From assembly GCA_021202075.1 (NCBI GenBank), contig JAJQDT010000090.1, positions 1-47,180 on the forward strand: 47,180 nucleotides of DNA, written 5' to 3'. Shown in pieces: positions 15,657 to 24,167 of the stretch. The position numbers were made by a program, and so were the translations under genes. Numbering within the stretch: position 1 is the stretch's first letter; every line of letters begins with the position of its first letter. Source of the DNA: Lachnospiraceae bacterium (lineage in GTDB: Bacteria; Bacillota; Clostridia; Lachnospirales; Lachnospiraceae). Under the pieces are notes generated by a model, which had not been told where the DNA came from, did not search any database, and was given only the letters and a program-made list of their open reading frames with translations.

Positions 15657-17876
15657 TCACTCCACATCCGCCGCCTTATACAGCACGAAGTCGTCCCACG
15701 CGCCCCAGCATCCGGCGGATGCGTCTACGGTGCAGCCCACCGTGATGGTGGTCGTCTCCGTAATCTCAATGTCCTCAATGGTCGGCGTCGACCAGTTTCT
15801 CCAACCGGTTAACTCTGCATCTACTGTCACAGTTCCGTCGTCCGTCTCCACATACATGGTAAAGGTGTCGTCATCCCCGGCGTCTCCGCCCTGCAGGTAA
15901 ACGGTCAGGGTGTACACGCCCGGCTCCAGCGTCACCTCCTGCGCTGCTTCAAACGCAAAGTCCGAGCTGCTCCAGAAATGCAGGCAGAATACGCCCGACC
16001 AGACGTTGGAGGTCTCTGTATCCTTGATGCCGCCCCCGGTGCCGGTGACCGTCCAGGCCGTATCCCCGTCCTCAAAATCGCCATTTTCCAGAAGGTTTTC
16101 AACGGTATCGAGGAATTCTGTCTCCGCCTCTGTTTCCACAATCACACGCTCCGCCGTCGTGCCGGTCTTTACATATTCAAACGTCTTTAACGACTCCAGC
16201 GGATAGCCTTCAAAATCAAACAGAGCCTGGTTGTCGACCGCTGAACCGCCATAATAGACGCCCGCGTCATCCGGGTCATACTCTGCCGCGTATGAGCTCG
16301 CCCAACCCGAACCGTACGTTTCCCAGATTTCCTGATTTTCTTCCAGAATCGTCTCTGCGTCGTCCGCGTCCGCATCATATACCTGCACCGGTATCCAGGC
16401 CGGTTCCCAGTAAAAGACGCCGATACCATTGGTTGTCTCCGCCATAGCGGAAATCACCGCGCTGATCTCGTCCGCCTGTCCCTGCACGGAGAAATCATAA
16501 TATACCAGATCGCCATAAGCAGTGTCGTTGTTTCCCTCGGCTACCGTATTTCCGCTTCCGTCGCCGTCCTCCAGCGTATACGCCCAGGATGTCTCTGCCA
16601 CGATCACATATTTATCATACTTTTCAGCGATCGAAGAGAGCGTTTCCGTCAGGTTCTCCAGCGTCCCGTGCCAGTAGGGATAATAGGAAGAGGCAAACAC
16701 GTCATAATCCACTTCGTTCTGCGCGAGAATCTTCGCAAAGGTCTCATATTTTCCGCTCTCCGGGTTTGCAAAATGCAGCGCCACCAAAATCTCGGTCTCA
16801 AACGCTTCCGATACCTCACGCACCGCCGCGCTGCCGGCAGAAAAAAGCTTGCACATATTCGACCAGTCCGTCTCGCCCGCCATGCCGGTCGTCGTCTCGT
16901 TGCCAATCTGCACCATACCGACATCGACGCCTGCTTCCAGAATCTCTGTCAGCGCCTCCTTTGTCCAGCTGCCAAGCGCCTCCACCTTTTCTTTCAGCGT
17001 CATATCCTCCCATGCTTTCGGCGCAAACTGCTTCCCCGGGTCTGCCCAGAAATCAGAATAGTGGAAATCAATTGCGACCTTCAGCCCCGCTTCGGTCGCC
17101 CACTGTCCCATCCGGATCGCCTGATCGACATCGCAGTTGCCGCCGCCGTAGCTGTTTCCCTCCGAATCATACGGATCGTTCCACACACGGATGCGCACAT
17201 AATTGACCCCGCAATCCGCGAGCAGATCAAAAAACCCGGCCTCGTCCAGCTCGTTTCCGTCAAAATCATAAAACGTCACGCCGCTGTCAATCAGGGAAGC
17301 AAAGGACGAAATGTCAACGCCCTCCATAAAATCCTCCGGCAGATCAATGTGATCCACCGCAATATCCGCATCCACCGGCGCAACCGTATCCGTCACCTCA
17401 ACAACCGTCTCCGCTGTTTCGTCTGCCGCGTCATCCAGATCCTCCACCGATTCCAGAATCACATCCACGGCCTCGTTATCGGCCGTATCCGCATCGGTTC
17501 CGTCATCATCGCCCGCAGCATCGTCAGACGAGGTTCCTGCATCAGTTGTCCCATCCCCGTCATCTGACGTGCCATCATTCGTTGTTCCCGCGTCCGATGC
17601 TCCATCCTCTGAAGTTGTTCCTTCATCCGACGCCCCGGCGTCCGTATCCCCGTCATCCGCAGATGCTTCCGTATCACTCACGATCACCGTTCCATCTTCC
17701 ACAATCACTTCCGTATCCGACGAATCCCCGCCGTCTGCCGCATCCTCAGAGCCGTCCTCTTCCGCCATCGCCATCAGCATAGCGCCCGGTGCCGGCACGG
17801 ACGACAACGCCAGTGCAATGCCCATCCCAGCCGCTATCATCTTACGATTCCAATTCCATCCAGTTCTTCTGCACAT
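15657..17876 (-). CDS. Secreted GH53 endo-beta-1,4-galactanase
   Basis: A 739-residue exported glycoside hydrolase that cleaves beta-1,4-galactan side chains of pectin outside the cell. Order: signal peptide (1-40), Asp/Gly/Thr/Ser-rich acidic linker (about 41-180), GH53 barrel (about 185-560; MEGVDISSFASLIDSG at the start, VNYVRIRVWNDP, IDFHYSDFWADPGKQ), and a C-terminal jelly-roll carbohydrate-binding module (about 590-735; ENLLENGDFEDG). The acid/base Glu is in VQIGNET near 325 and the nucleophile Glu in VIVAETSWAY near 427. The ATG at 17876 has GGGGGA 6 nt upstream; the frame extends 8 codons further without a ribosome site. No LPXTG anchor, so free or loosely wall-bound. Confidence 0.9.
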   Translation of the reverse strand: MCRRTGWNWNRKMIAAGMGIALALSSVPAPGAMLMAMAEEDGSEDAADGGDSSDTEVIVEDGTVIVSDTEASADDGDTDAGASDEGTTSEDGASDAGTTNDGTSDDGDGTTDAGTSSDDAAGDDDGTDADTADNEAVDVILESVEDLDDAADETAETVVEVTDTVAPVDADIAVDHIDLPEDFMEGVDISSFASLIDSGVTFYDFDGNELDEAGFFDLLADCGVNYVRIRVWNDPYDSEGNSYGGGNCDVDQAIRMGQWATEAGLKVAIDFHYSDFWADPGKQFAPKAWEDMTLKEKVEALGSWTKEALTEILEAGVDVGMVQIGNETTTGMAGETDWSNMCKLFSAGSAAVREVSEAFETEILVALHFANPESGKYETFAKILAQNEVDYDVFASSYYPYWHGTLENLTETLSSIAEKYDKYVIVAETSWAYTLEDGDGSGNTVAEGNNDTAYGDLVYYDFSVQGQADEISAVISAMAETTNGIGVFYWEPAWIPVQVYDADADDAETILEENQEIWETYGSGWASSYAAEYDPDDAGVYYGGSAVDNQALFDFEGYPLESLKTFEYVKTGTTAERVIVETEAETEFLDTVENLLENGDFEDGDTAWTVTGTGGGIKDTETSNVWSGVFCLHFWSSSDFAFEAAQEVTLEPGVYTLTVYLQGGDAGDDDTFTMYVETDDGTVTVDAELTGWRNWSTPTIEDIEITETTTITVGCTVDASAGCWGAWDDFVLYKAADVE

Positions 17877-18090
17877 AAAAATCCCCCATTCTCTTTTCAT
17901 TATCGGCCCGGCCAGATTTCATTTTTCCGCACTTACCTGTGTGCGACCGAGTCGAGCCATCGCCTCATCCATATCAATGGCCGCGCGTTTTACCTTCAGC
18001 CACCCGTTTCATCTTCAGGCTTACGCGCCATATCTCTGTCAGTTTAACATAAACGGTTTCATAAGGAAACACCTTTTTTAACTTTTGCCC

Positions 18091-18186
18091 GGCCTTTTGT
18101 CCAAGCCTCTGTCCGGGCCTCTGTCCCTGCCTCTTTCCGGGTCCCTGTCCAACCATCCGTCCGAGCCTTTGTCCGCGCCTCGATCC
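18091..18186. repeat. 12-bp tandem repeat, 8 units
   Basis: Eight contiguous 12-bp units with consensus RRGCCTCTGTCC, upstream of both the divergent galactanase and spoVT genes. The unit length is a multiple of three, so one frame shows a GQRP/GQRL tetrapeptide repeat, but that frame lacks a ribosome site. Confidence 0.8.
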
Positions 18187-18206
18187 AGTTTCATTCACGG
18201 ACCGTG

Positions 18207-18335
18207 TACATCATTTTTGCGTTTTTACATCATTTTTCCATGCCCTCTCCCCGCATCATTGTACCATATCGTTTTCCCATACTATTTTTCCCCTCATTTT
18301 TACATCATTTTTCCATGCCATTTTTCCCGCATAAA
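18207..18335. repeat. Imperfect TACATCATTTTT repeats
   Basis: TTTTTACATCATTTTTCCAT occurs at 18222-18241 and 18297-18316, each followed by GCC and a CCCGCAT block, with a partial third copy at 18207-18219. Together with the 12-bp array these fill the 600-bp spacer before spoVT. Confidence 0.7.
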
Positions 18336-18480
18336 TTCCTTTCATTTACAGATACTAATCCGGACAACCGAATGCCGCCGGACATTTCCGCAGAAATGTA
18401 AATGCAGGCCCCTGCACTCCCGTCCTGCCATTCGGAACCGAACGTTACAAACCGCATAAAAAGATGGAGGAAAATACAAC

Positions 18481-19029
18481 ATGAAAGCTACTGGAATCGT
18501 TAGAAGAATCGATGATCTCGGCCGCGTAGTCATCCCAAAAGAAATCCGCCGTACCCTGCGCATCCGTGAAAGTGATCCGCTGGAAATCTTTACCGACCGG
18601 GAAGGTGAAATCATCTTAAAAAAATATTCCCCAATCGGGGAATTGGGAAGCTTTGCAAAAGAATACGCCGAAGCGCTCGCATCCGCATCCGGCCACAGCG
18701 TCTGCATCACAGACCGCGATCAGGTCATTGCAGCCGCCGGCGGTATCCGCAAAGACAGCATCGGCGCCCCGGTAACCGGGCAGCTGGAGGAGGTTATGAA
18801 CGAACGCGAATACCTGACCGCTGACCAAAATTCAAAAAAACACATCAAAATCACCAGCGAGGACGCCGGAGATACCCTCCCGCAGGTCATCAGTCCCATC
18901 CTGTGCGAAGGAGACGTCATCGGCTCCGTCATCCTGCGCGGGCGGGACAACAGCCACCGCATGGGCGAGACCGAACAGATCCTCGCCAAATGCGCGGCAG
19001 GTTTCATGGGACGCCAGATGGAGCAGTAA
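18481..19029 (+). CDS. spoVT: Stage V sporulation protein T
   Basis: A 182-residue transcription factor with an N-terminal AbrB-type swapped-hairpin DNA-binding domain (MKATGIVRRIDDLGRVVIPK, about 1-50) and a C-terminal GAF-like domain (about 55-178). In Bacillus SpoVT tunes late forespore genes; orthologues in Clostridia are needed for spore formation. Length and sequence fit the family closely. GGAGG lies 9-10 nt before the ATG. This marks the host as a spore-former or a descendant of one. Confidence 0.95.
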   Translation: MKATGIVRRIDDLGRVVIPKEIRRTLRIRESDPLEIFTDREGEIILKKYSPIGELGSFAKEYAEALASASGHSVCITDRDQVIAAAGGIRKDSIGAPVTGQLEEVMNEREYLTADQNSKKHIKITSEDAGDTLPQVISPILCEGDVIGSVILRGRDNSHRMGETEQILAKCAAGFMGRQMEQ

Positions 19030-19163
19030 GCACGCATCCTTAAAAAGCGTCATGCTGCGCCCGGCAGCTTCTCAAAAGTATCAGCAAGAATCCGGGTATA
19101 AATCGCCGCAAAAATTTCAGCAAATTTATCGCCCATTTTTTTCAAAAATTCCTCACATTCCAT

Positions 19164-19192
19164 TTGACATTGCCGTAAAGGTATGCTAAAAT
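19164..19192 (+). promoter_or_regulatory. Promoter of tRNA-Thr
   Basis: Perfect TTGACA (19164-19169), 17-bp spacer, TAAAAT (19187-19192) with an upstream TG. The tRNA starts 25 nt later. Confidence 0.8.
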
Positions 19193-19217
19193 GACTAACT
19201 GTAGCGATTCGAAATCT

Positions 19218-19290
19218 GCTGATGTGGCACAGTCGGTAGCGCACCTCATTGGTAGTGAGGAGGTCACGAGTTCGATTCTCGTCATCAGCT
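19218..19290 (+). tRNA. tRNA-Thr(GGT)
   Basis: A 73-nt cloverleaf with acceptor GCTGATG/CATCAGC, anticodon stem CCTCA/TGAGG with loop TTGGTAG (anticodon GGT), and T-arm ACGAGTTCGATTCTCGT. CCA not encoded. Confidence 0.95.
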
Positions 19291-19303
19291 TGGTAAATTC
19301 GCT

Positions 19304-19492
19304 CTAAGCCCTGATTTTAAGCCAAAGTCGGGGCTTCTTTATTTCCAGAAATAGTGTTACACACTCATTTTTCAGGATATTTTCGATGGCTTTTGCCGTT
19401 TCTGCTTTTGTATTCCTGTCTTTGATGTAGTGGCGGAATGTGACAGCCAGCGAGGCATGCTTAACATATTTGCAATCTAATCCTCGTAGTAG
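19304..19492 (-). pseudogene. C-terminal fragment of a tyrosine recombinase
   Basis: The minus strand reads CKYVKHASLAVTFRHYIKDRN, which fits the last conserved box of phage-type integrases (GH-x-S..T..Y) with Tyr of RHY as the nucleophile position; the Gly before His is Lys. Only about 60 residues remain, ending inside the tRNA-Thr terminator. It is probably the scar of an earlier integration. Confidence 0.4.
19306..19345 (+). terminator. Terminator of tRNA-Thr
   Basis: A 9-bp stem AAGCCCTGA/TCGGGGCTT followed by CTTTATTT. Confidence 0.75.
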
Positions 19493-19575
19493 CCCTGAAG
19501 AATGTAGCATCATTATTGTCTCACTAAAAAAGCCAGAAGAAAAAGGGAACCACATCTGTAGTTCGCCGCGTGACA

Positions 19576-19626
19576 CCCTGCGAGGTGCCAGCCGGAATTG
19601 AACCGGCGAAAGAGGTGTTGCAGACC
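19576..19626. repeat. Left attachment repeat (partial tRNA-Cys)
   Basis: Carries the tRNA-Cys 3' half from the T-arm to the anticodon loop (minus orientation) and 12 bp beyond the tRNA end; diverges from the intact tRNA after GCAGACC. A further shared block, AAAAGGGAACCACATCT, lies just outside both copies. Confidence 0.75.
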
Positions 19627-19687
19627 GCGATGACAGGTGCCCGCAGGCCTTGTAAACAGGGCATTTCCGGGCGGCGAAGGCGGTTTT

Positions 19688-19708
19688 GGTACACTATCGG
19701 TACACTAT
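19688..19708. repeat. Integrase arm-type repeats, left end
   Basis: GGTACACTAT occurs twice with an 11-bp period (19688-19697 and 19699-19708). The same pair, plus an inverted copy, is present at 46605-46645. Confidence 0.6.
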
Positions 19709-19716
19709 TTTCAAAT

Positions 19717-20133
19717 TCAGTTGCTATCATCCGCCTGATTCACCTTCTCAAGCCAGGTCTCAACAGCACGAATAATAGCCTTTGCATTTTCTAATTGCTG
19801 CACTGCTTCTTCCTTTGATGCGACATAAAAATCATCATAATCACTTTTCTCTCGCTTTTGCTGTAGCTGTGCGATTTTTCTTCCACATTCACGGGGGATC
19901 GCGTTGCCAGCTACATATGTCTGGTTGAAATATGCCATGACATCCTTATGTCGTTTAAAATCTTTGCCTTCCAACGCCAAAACTGCTTTCACGGAATAGA
20001 ACGCTGCATAATAAGAGCGGTTAATCGAATCCCTATAATGGGCATTCAAGCAACAATTTTCGGCCACTTCAAGGCTTTCATGCGCATTCTGAATCCGGTA
20101 TTTACTCAAATCAGCTCTTCTTTCATCCTGCAA
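19717..20133 (-). CDS. HEPN-domain protein
   Basis: A 138-residue four-helix HEPN protein, the usual partner of a MNT nucleotidyltransferase; in studied pairs the HEPN RNase is toxic and is neutralised by nucleotidylation. The signature INRSYYAAFYSVKAVL is clear; the usual R-x(4-6)-H His position holds Tyr (FY instead of FH), as in a number of relatives, so RNase activity is uncertain. The start is placed at TTG 20133, 9 nt after GGAGG; upstream ATGs in the frame lie within the MNT gene. It overlaps the MNT gene by 11 bp, implying coupled translation. Confidence 0.75.
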   Translation of the reverse strand: MQDERRADLSKYRIQNAHESLEVAENCCLNAHYRDSINRSYYAAFYSVKAVLALEGKDFKRHKDVMAYFNQTYVAGNAIPRECGRKIAQLQQKREKSDYDDFYVASKEEAVQQLENAKAIIRAVETWLEKVNQADDSN

Positions 20134-20455
20134 GCACAATCCCCTCCTTTTCCACATTGTCATAGTATGGCAAAGCCCCCAGCCAATAGTTGAAATGATC
20201 AATATTCTGTATATTAACGCTTATTACGATCCCCCGCGACATTTCATAGTCAAAAGCTATGTCATAAATCTGATTCTCAATGTTTCTGATTCCTGCATCA
20301 TCAAGAGATGTCAGAATCATAATATCCATGTCAGATTGGTTGGTATAGTCGCCCCTAGCATAAGAGCCATATAATATAATCTTCTTTACTGAGCCTCCCA
20401 TACACTTAATTACGTCATTGGAAAATGACTGCAATATTTCTCTATTCTGCTCCAT
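20123..20455 (-). CDS. MNT-type nucleotidyltransferase antitoxin
   Basis: A 110-residue minimal nucleotidyltransferase. GSYARGDYTNQSDMDIMIL at residues 30-48 gives the GS motif and the two catalytic Asp (42, 44). In MNT-HEPN modules this enzyme transfers AMP to its HEPN partner. GAGG precedes the ATG at 20455. It is directly followed by the overlapping HEPN gene. Confidence 0.8.
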   Translation of the reverse strand: MEQNREILQSFSNDVIKCMGGSVKKIILYGSYARGDYTNQSDMDIMILTSLDDAGIRNIENQIYDIAFDYEMSRGIVISVNIQNIDHFNYWLGALPYYDNVEKEGIVLAG

Positions 20456-20503
20456 TATCCTCACAACCTTTCCAGCAAACATATAGAATGGATCACTTCC
20501 ATT

Positions 20504-20806
20504 TCATTTCTCATAAATCACCACCCCTGTCCTCTGGATTTCAAAGTCAAGCTCTGAGTCCTTTTCCAGATGAGCAGTATCAATAATATCTACTTCTTTG
20601 TCAATGGCTACCCGTACATCCTCAATGAACCCAACAAAGTTCAATCCTTTGAGTCCACTGTCAACAAGCAAATCCAAATTACTGTTCTCTTTTGCGCATC
20701 CTTTTCCATAGGAACCAAACAGTACCGCCCGCCTTATATTGTATCGCTGAAAGACAGGCCTCAAAATACTTTTTATCTGAGAAACTGTATAAATTTCACT
20801 CGGCAT
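20504..20806 (-). CDS. Second MNT-family protein with changed active site
   Basis: A 100-residue MNT fold (AVLFGSYGKGCAKENSNLDLLVDS). The first metal-binding Asp of the SDxD motif is Asn (residue 43), leaving only Asp45, so catalysis may be lost. It is 48 bp upstream of the next MNT gene, on the same strand. A short HEPN remnant lies just upstream, so this may be the leftover antitoxin of an older cassette. Confidence 0.75.
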   Translation of the reverse strand: MPSEIYTVSQIKSILRPVFQRYNIRRAVLFGSYGKGCAKENSNLDLLVDSGLKGLNFVGFIEDVRVAIDKEVDIIDTAHLEKDSELDFEIQRTGVVIYEK

Positions 20807-20835
20807 CTATATCATTTCCTCTCATATGCTTCCTG

Positions 20836-20893
20836 TTCCAAAGCACTCCATAGCTTTCATGCATATTCTGAATCCGATATTTGCTTAATCTTT
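20836..20893 (-). pseudogene. HEPN N-terminal remnant
   Basis: The minus strand reads RLSKYRIQNMHESYGVLW, nearly the same as the N-terminus of the intact HEPN gene (LSKYRIQNAHESLEV). About 20 codons remain, showing a duplicated MNT-HEPN cassette that was deleted. Confidence 0.65.
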
Positions 20894-20909
20894 TTTTCTG
20901 ACAAATATA

Positions 20910-22586
20910 CTACACCTCGCTCTCCAAAATCAGCACTTCTTTCCCTCTGAAAGCAAACCCATACTTGCGAATTTCCGTGATCCCTCGTCCTTTCAAGTCT
21001 GTCTCGTATTTCTTGTCCTCGATTTGCTTTAATGCCCGCTTTGCAGTGTCCTCCAGAGTTTCCTCCTGTCTGGGATCAAACACCTTAAATTCAATGATAA
21101 TCCCATCTGATTTTCCATCTCGCGGCTCAATCGAAACATCATATCTTCCAAAGCCGCTCTCCCGATTCGATGTCAGTATATGAGTGCGGTCCAGGTCTGC
21201 AATCAGTCCCAGCGTAAATCCATGGTAAAACTGTTCCGCCACCTCGCTCTCCGAAGAACCGTTTCCTACATCAAAAAAGCTGAATGTCCTTGACGCCACC
21301 TTCTCCATATACCGCTGCATCCCTTCCAGATTCCCGGCCAGTAGCATACGAATAAATTCTGTATATTCATCATACGACTCCGCAAACCATTTTTTCACCA
21401 GCTTGCAAAGAGCTTCCCGTACTTCATAATTCGTCAGAGCTATCTCATATTCGCTTTCCCGTTCCCGTACAATTCTCACATAACCCGTCGTCAAAAACCA
21501 GCTCCAGATTGTTTTAGAGTCTCCCCGCAATTCCGCATACGTAATTGATTCATCAATCTCAGTAAGAATTGTGCCGCCTTTCAGCAAGGTTTCAAATTCA
21601 TCCTTAATTTTAAGCGACCCCTGCCGTACCAGATTGCCTACCAGCGTATTCCCACTAGTATTCATCCAGTATGGTGCAAATTTCTTATATTTCAAGTAGT
21701 TCAAGATCGACCATGGATTATAAATCCCTTTATGACTGCCAAACTGAAAGCCATCATACCATCGTCTGACCTCTTCCTTATGGTCAGAGAAGCCATAGGC
21801 ATCCATTGCCGCAAAAACCTCCTGCTCCGTAAAGCCAAAACAGTCCTCAAATTGCTCCGTAGTGGTCGTCACAACTGCCAGATTATTCAGGTCCGAGAAG
21901 ATTGATTCCTGCGTGATTCTTGTGATGCCCGTAAGAAGCCCTCGATCGAGGTATGGGTTGTCTTTAAATGCAGCATGAAACATGCGGCGTATATATTCAA
22001 TCGCCGTGTCCCAGTATCCCGCCGTATAGGCTTCAAGCATAGGTGTATCGTACTCATCAATAAGAATCAGAACCTTCCTCTCAAAATGCTCATACATACA
22101 CTGAGAAAGGAACCGAAGCGCCTTCATGCACATCTCATCCGGAGCCTTTTGCCAGATAATTTGTGAAAAGGTTTCCTTCTCCGCATCCGACAATTTATCT
22201 GATTCCAGCAAATAAGAGTGTCTCTCAAACAATTCCGCAAGCTGCAACCGCATATCATAGCACATACTTTCATAGTTGTCCTGCTTCACATTCGCCAGAC
22301 TCAGATTAATGACCGGACAGGTTCCCTGCATCGCCTGAAAACGTTCCTCTCCTGCAATATAGAGCCCTTTAAACAGCTCTGGTCTGTTCTGATACCGGAC
22401 TGAGAAAAACGTCTCAATCATGTTCAAAGTCAGGGTCTTTCCAAAACGCCTCGGCCTCGTAATCAGCGTCACCTGATCTGCACTGTCATACCACTCCTTA
22501 ATAAATCGGGTTTTATCCACATAAAAGACATTTCTGCCGATGATATCCTCAAAAGCAGTGATACCTAATGCAACTACTTTCTTCAT
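20910..22586 (-). CDS. AAA-ATPase with DUF1703 PD-(D/E)XK nuclease domain
   Basis: A 558-residue protein of the AAA-ATPase-like/DUF1703 family, common and often multicopy in gut Clostridia and Bacteroidetes. It opens with GITAFEDIIGRNVFYVDKT; the P-loop RPRRFGKT is at residues 44-51, Walker B VLILIDEYD near 180, and the C-terminal nuclease-like core GRYDVSIEPRDGKSDGIIIE and FKVF near 475-505. Function unproven; DNA or RNA cleavage linked to ATP hydrolysis is suspected. The ATG at 22586 has GGAGGG 6 nt upstream; the frame extends to 22685 into the neighbouring pseudogene. Confidence 0.85.
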   Translation of the reverse strand: MKKVVALGITAFEDIIGRNVFYVDKTRFIKEWYDSADQVTLITRPRRFGKTLTLNMIETFFSVRYQNRPELFKGLYIAGEERFQAMQGTCPVINLSLANVKQDNYESMCYDMRLQLAELFERHSYLLESDKLSDAEKETFSQIIWQKAPDEMCMKALRFLSQCMYEHFERKVLILIDEYDTPMLEAYTAGYWDTAIEYIRRMFHAAFKDNPYLDRGLLTGITRITQESIFSDLNNLAVVTTTTEQFEDCFGFTEQEVFAAMDAYGFSDHKEEVRRWYDGFQFGSHKGIYNPWSILNYLKYKKFAPYWMNTSGNTLVGNLVRQGSLKIKDEFETLLKGGTILTEIDESITYAELRGDSKTIWSWFLTTGYVRIVRERESEYEIALTNYEVREALCKLVKKWFAESYDEYTEFIRMLLAGNLEGMQRYMEKVASRTFSFFDVGNGSSESEVAEQFYHGFTLGLIADLDRTHILTSNRESGFGRYDVSIEPRDGKSDGIIIEFKVFDPRQEETLEDTAKRALKQIEDKKYETDLKGRGITEIRKYGFAFRGKEVLILESEV

Positions 22587-22666
22587 GGGTTCCCTCCATT
22601 CTGTCATTTCAGAAATTCTCTGTTCCGCATATATCAGCATGCTATCAAATGAACCAGTTCTCCCTG

Positions 22667-23591
22667 CTACCGCACGCCTTTGCAACGTTCAATCTCACAT
22701 TCGTGTTCTTTCGTTTTTTTATCATAATTGATGCCCACCAGCAGAAGAATGCCTGTGTAATGTGAAAGTGCGCCGTCATATCTTTTTTCTCTGATCTGGC
22801 GAATGGCTCCATCCGCCGACTTATCGTATTTCAATTCAATAATCATTGCAGGTTTGTCTGATCCACTTCTGGGTAAAAATGCCAGATCAGCAAAGCCTTC
22901 GCCAGGAACCGCCCCATCGCGAAGCGATTCTAATGGCGGTTCCGTTCTGCCGCCGAACGAATGTGGGGGCGTTTCCAGCAGATGGTAATTCCCTGATGAT
23001 CGTATAGTCTCTCTTTGCAGTAAAATAAGCAATGCTCAGCGCGCAGCTTAAAGAGTTCTCATCATTATACTGCAATATTGATGTATTCAGCGCATGAACC
23101 CGACGCAGTCCATCGGCTACCGCTTTGGCGTCTCCCCTGATGGTCGCCTTCAGCAGCTTCTCCGAATCATCTAAAGCTTCCTGAACATCCTGCCAGCTTT
23201 CCCCCTCTACCGCATTCTGGAATTCATCTGCGATTTCCTGATTGGGGATATATGCTTCCTTCGTCGAAACATCATACGCCAGATAGCCCAGGTGAACCAA
23301 TAGTGTAAGCACATCATCCTTACTCTTTAAAATTGTCATATCATTCTGAAATTTACGTGTGACAATCTCCACCCGGCTCCCGCCAAGCATGGCTATAATC
23401 GCGTCCCGCAGCCCATTTTTATTCATACTGATGTAGTCTTTCAACGGCTCATACGACTCGGATTCTGCCCAATACGTCTTAAAGCGTTTGTATTTTATCG
23501 CGCTGATAACGGAATTTGGGTTATAGACCGATTGAAAATCCGAAAAAAAGTATCCGTCATCTTTATATCCATCGTTCCTGCCAAAATTCAT
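22667..23591 (-). pseudogene. Truncated, interrupted DUF1703 AAA-ATPase
   Basis: Lacks the whole ATPase N-terminal part; the frame begins with DGYFFSDFQSVYNPNSV and runs to RDYTIIRELPS. A 70-odd-bp palindromic element (22905-22976) then interrupts it and shifts frame before GEGFADLAFLPRSG and the nuclease core MIIELKYDKSADGAI. A dispersed repeat (23599-23655) lies at the upstream break. Confidence 0.8.
22905..22976 (+). repeat. Nested palindromic element, copy 4
   Basis: GGAACCGCC (22905-22913) pairs with GGCGGTTCC (22935-22943) around ATCGC-GAA-GCGATTCTAAT; the whole element also ends in GGGGGCGTTTCC, complementary to its beginning. CCAG occurs at both junctions, a possible target duplication. 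Confidence 0.8.
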
Positions 23592-23598
23592 TTATTCC

Positions 23599-23655
23599 GA
23601 CCTGGACAAGCTGGAACCAAAATTTCCACATTTTGCGCATGAAATTGTTCTTAAG
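23599..23655. repeat. Dispersed 57-bp repeat, copy B
   Basis: Partner of 15160-15216, about 79% identical. It abuts the 5' break of the DUF1703 pseudogene. Confidence 0.6.
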
Positions 23656-23729
23656 TTCTTAATAGCAGTATAGCATAGCCTCAACGAAAAAACCACCAGC
23701 AATTGCCGTCAGTTTTCAGCCACATTTCT

Positions 23730-24068
23730 TCATCCTGGTTCATGCTTTTTTCTGGCAGTGTCAGCCAAAGCATAACAGGGAACAGAAGATTCTCCTGTAA
23801 AGCTCCATTCCTCCGGCTCCACATAACCTGTCTGAGTTTCCTCATCATCAATCGGCAGCTCTCCTGTCGTGATGAACGTTCCAAAAAAGTTTACCAGTAT
23901 CGCTGATCTGTAGCGACACGGCATCCCATCGCTGTCACAGTCTGCAAGCTCCCAGAAGTGATACTCTTCCGGAACGCTGTCCCTGTCAATCCTCGCATCC
24001 GAAAAATAACCCTGTACACCTTTTATCTCCATAGGCGTCCATTTCTCTTTCCTTGCGTCGTAACGCAC
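23730..24068 (-). CDS. LPD28-like mobile-element protein
   Basis: A 112-residue protein with the pattern GYFSDARIDRDSVPEEYHFW..ILVNFFGTFITTGEL, resembling LPD28 domains of large polyvalent proteins in phages and conjugative elements. Paralogue of 25431-25826. GTG at 24068 is chosen, 8 nt after GGAGG; the ATG six codons earlier overlaps that site. First of a run of small minus-strand genes typical of Firmicute ICEs. Role unknown. Confidence 0.6.
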   Translation of the reverse strand: MRYDARKEKWTPMEIKGVQGYFSDARIDRDSVPEEYHFWELADCDSDGMPCRYRSAILVNFFGTFITTGELPIDDEETQTGYVEPEEWSFTGESSVPCYALADTARKKHEPG

Positions 24069-24167
24069 TATAACCACCTCCTCCAATGCCAGGCAATCCC
24101 TGAAAATATCATTGCCAGCTTCGCCACAGAATACAGCGGCTCGACCGGCAATAACATTCTCACTACT

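Noticed and set aside
15196..15900. 234-codon plus-strand frame
   Set aside because: Antisense to the galactanase end and made largely of the tandem repeat tract; no ribosome site.
16589..17567. Long plus-strand frames opposite the galactanase
   Set aside because: Shadow frames caused by codon bias of the real gene on the minus strand.
17974..18198. Minus-strand frame with GQRP/GQRL repeats
   Set aside because: Product of the 12-bp tandem array; no ribosome site and basic low-complexity composition.
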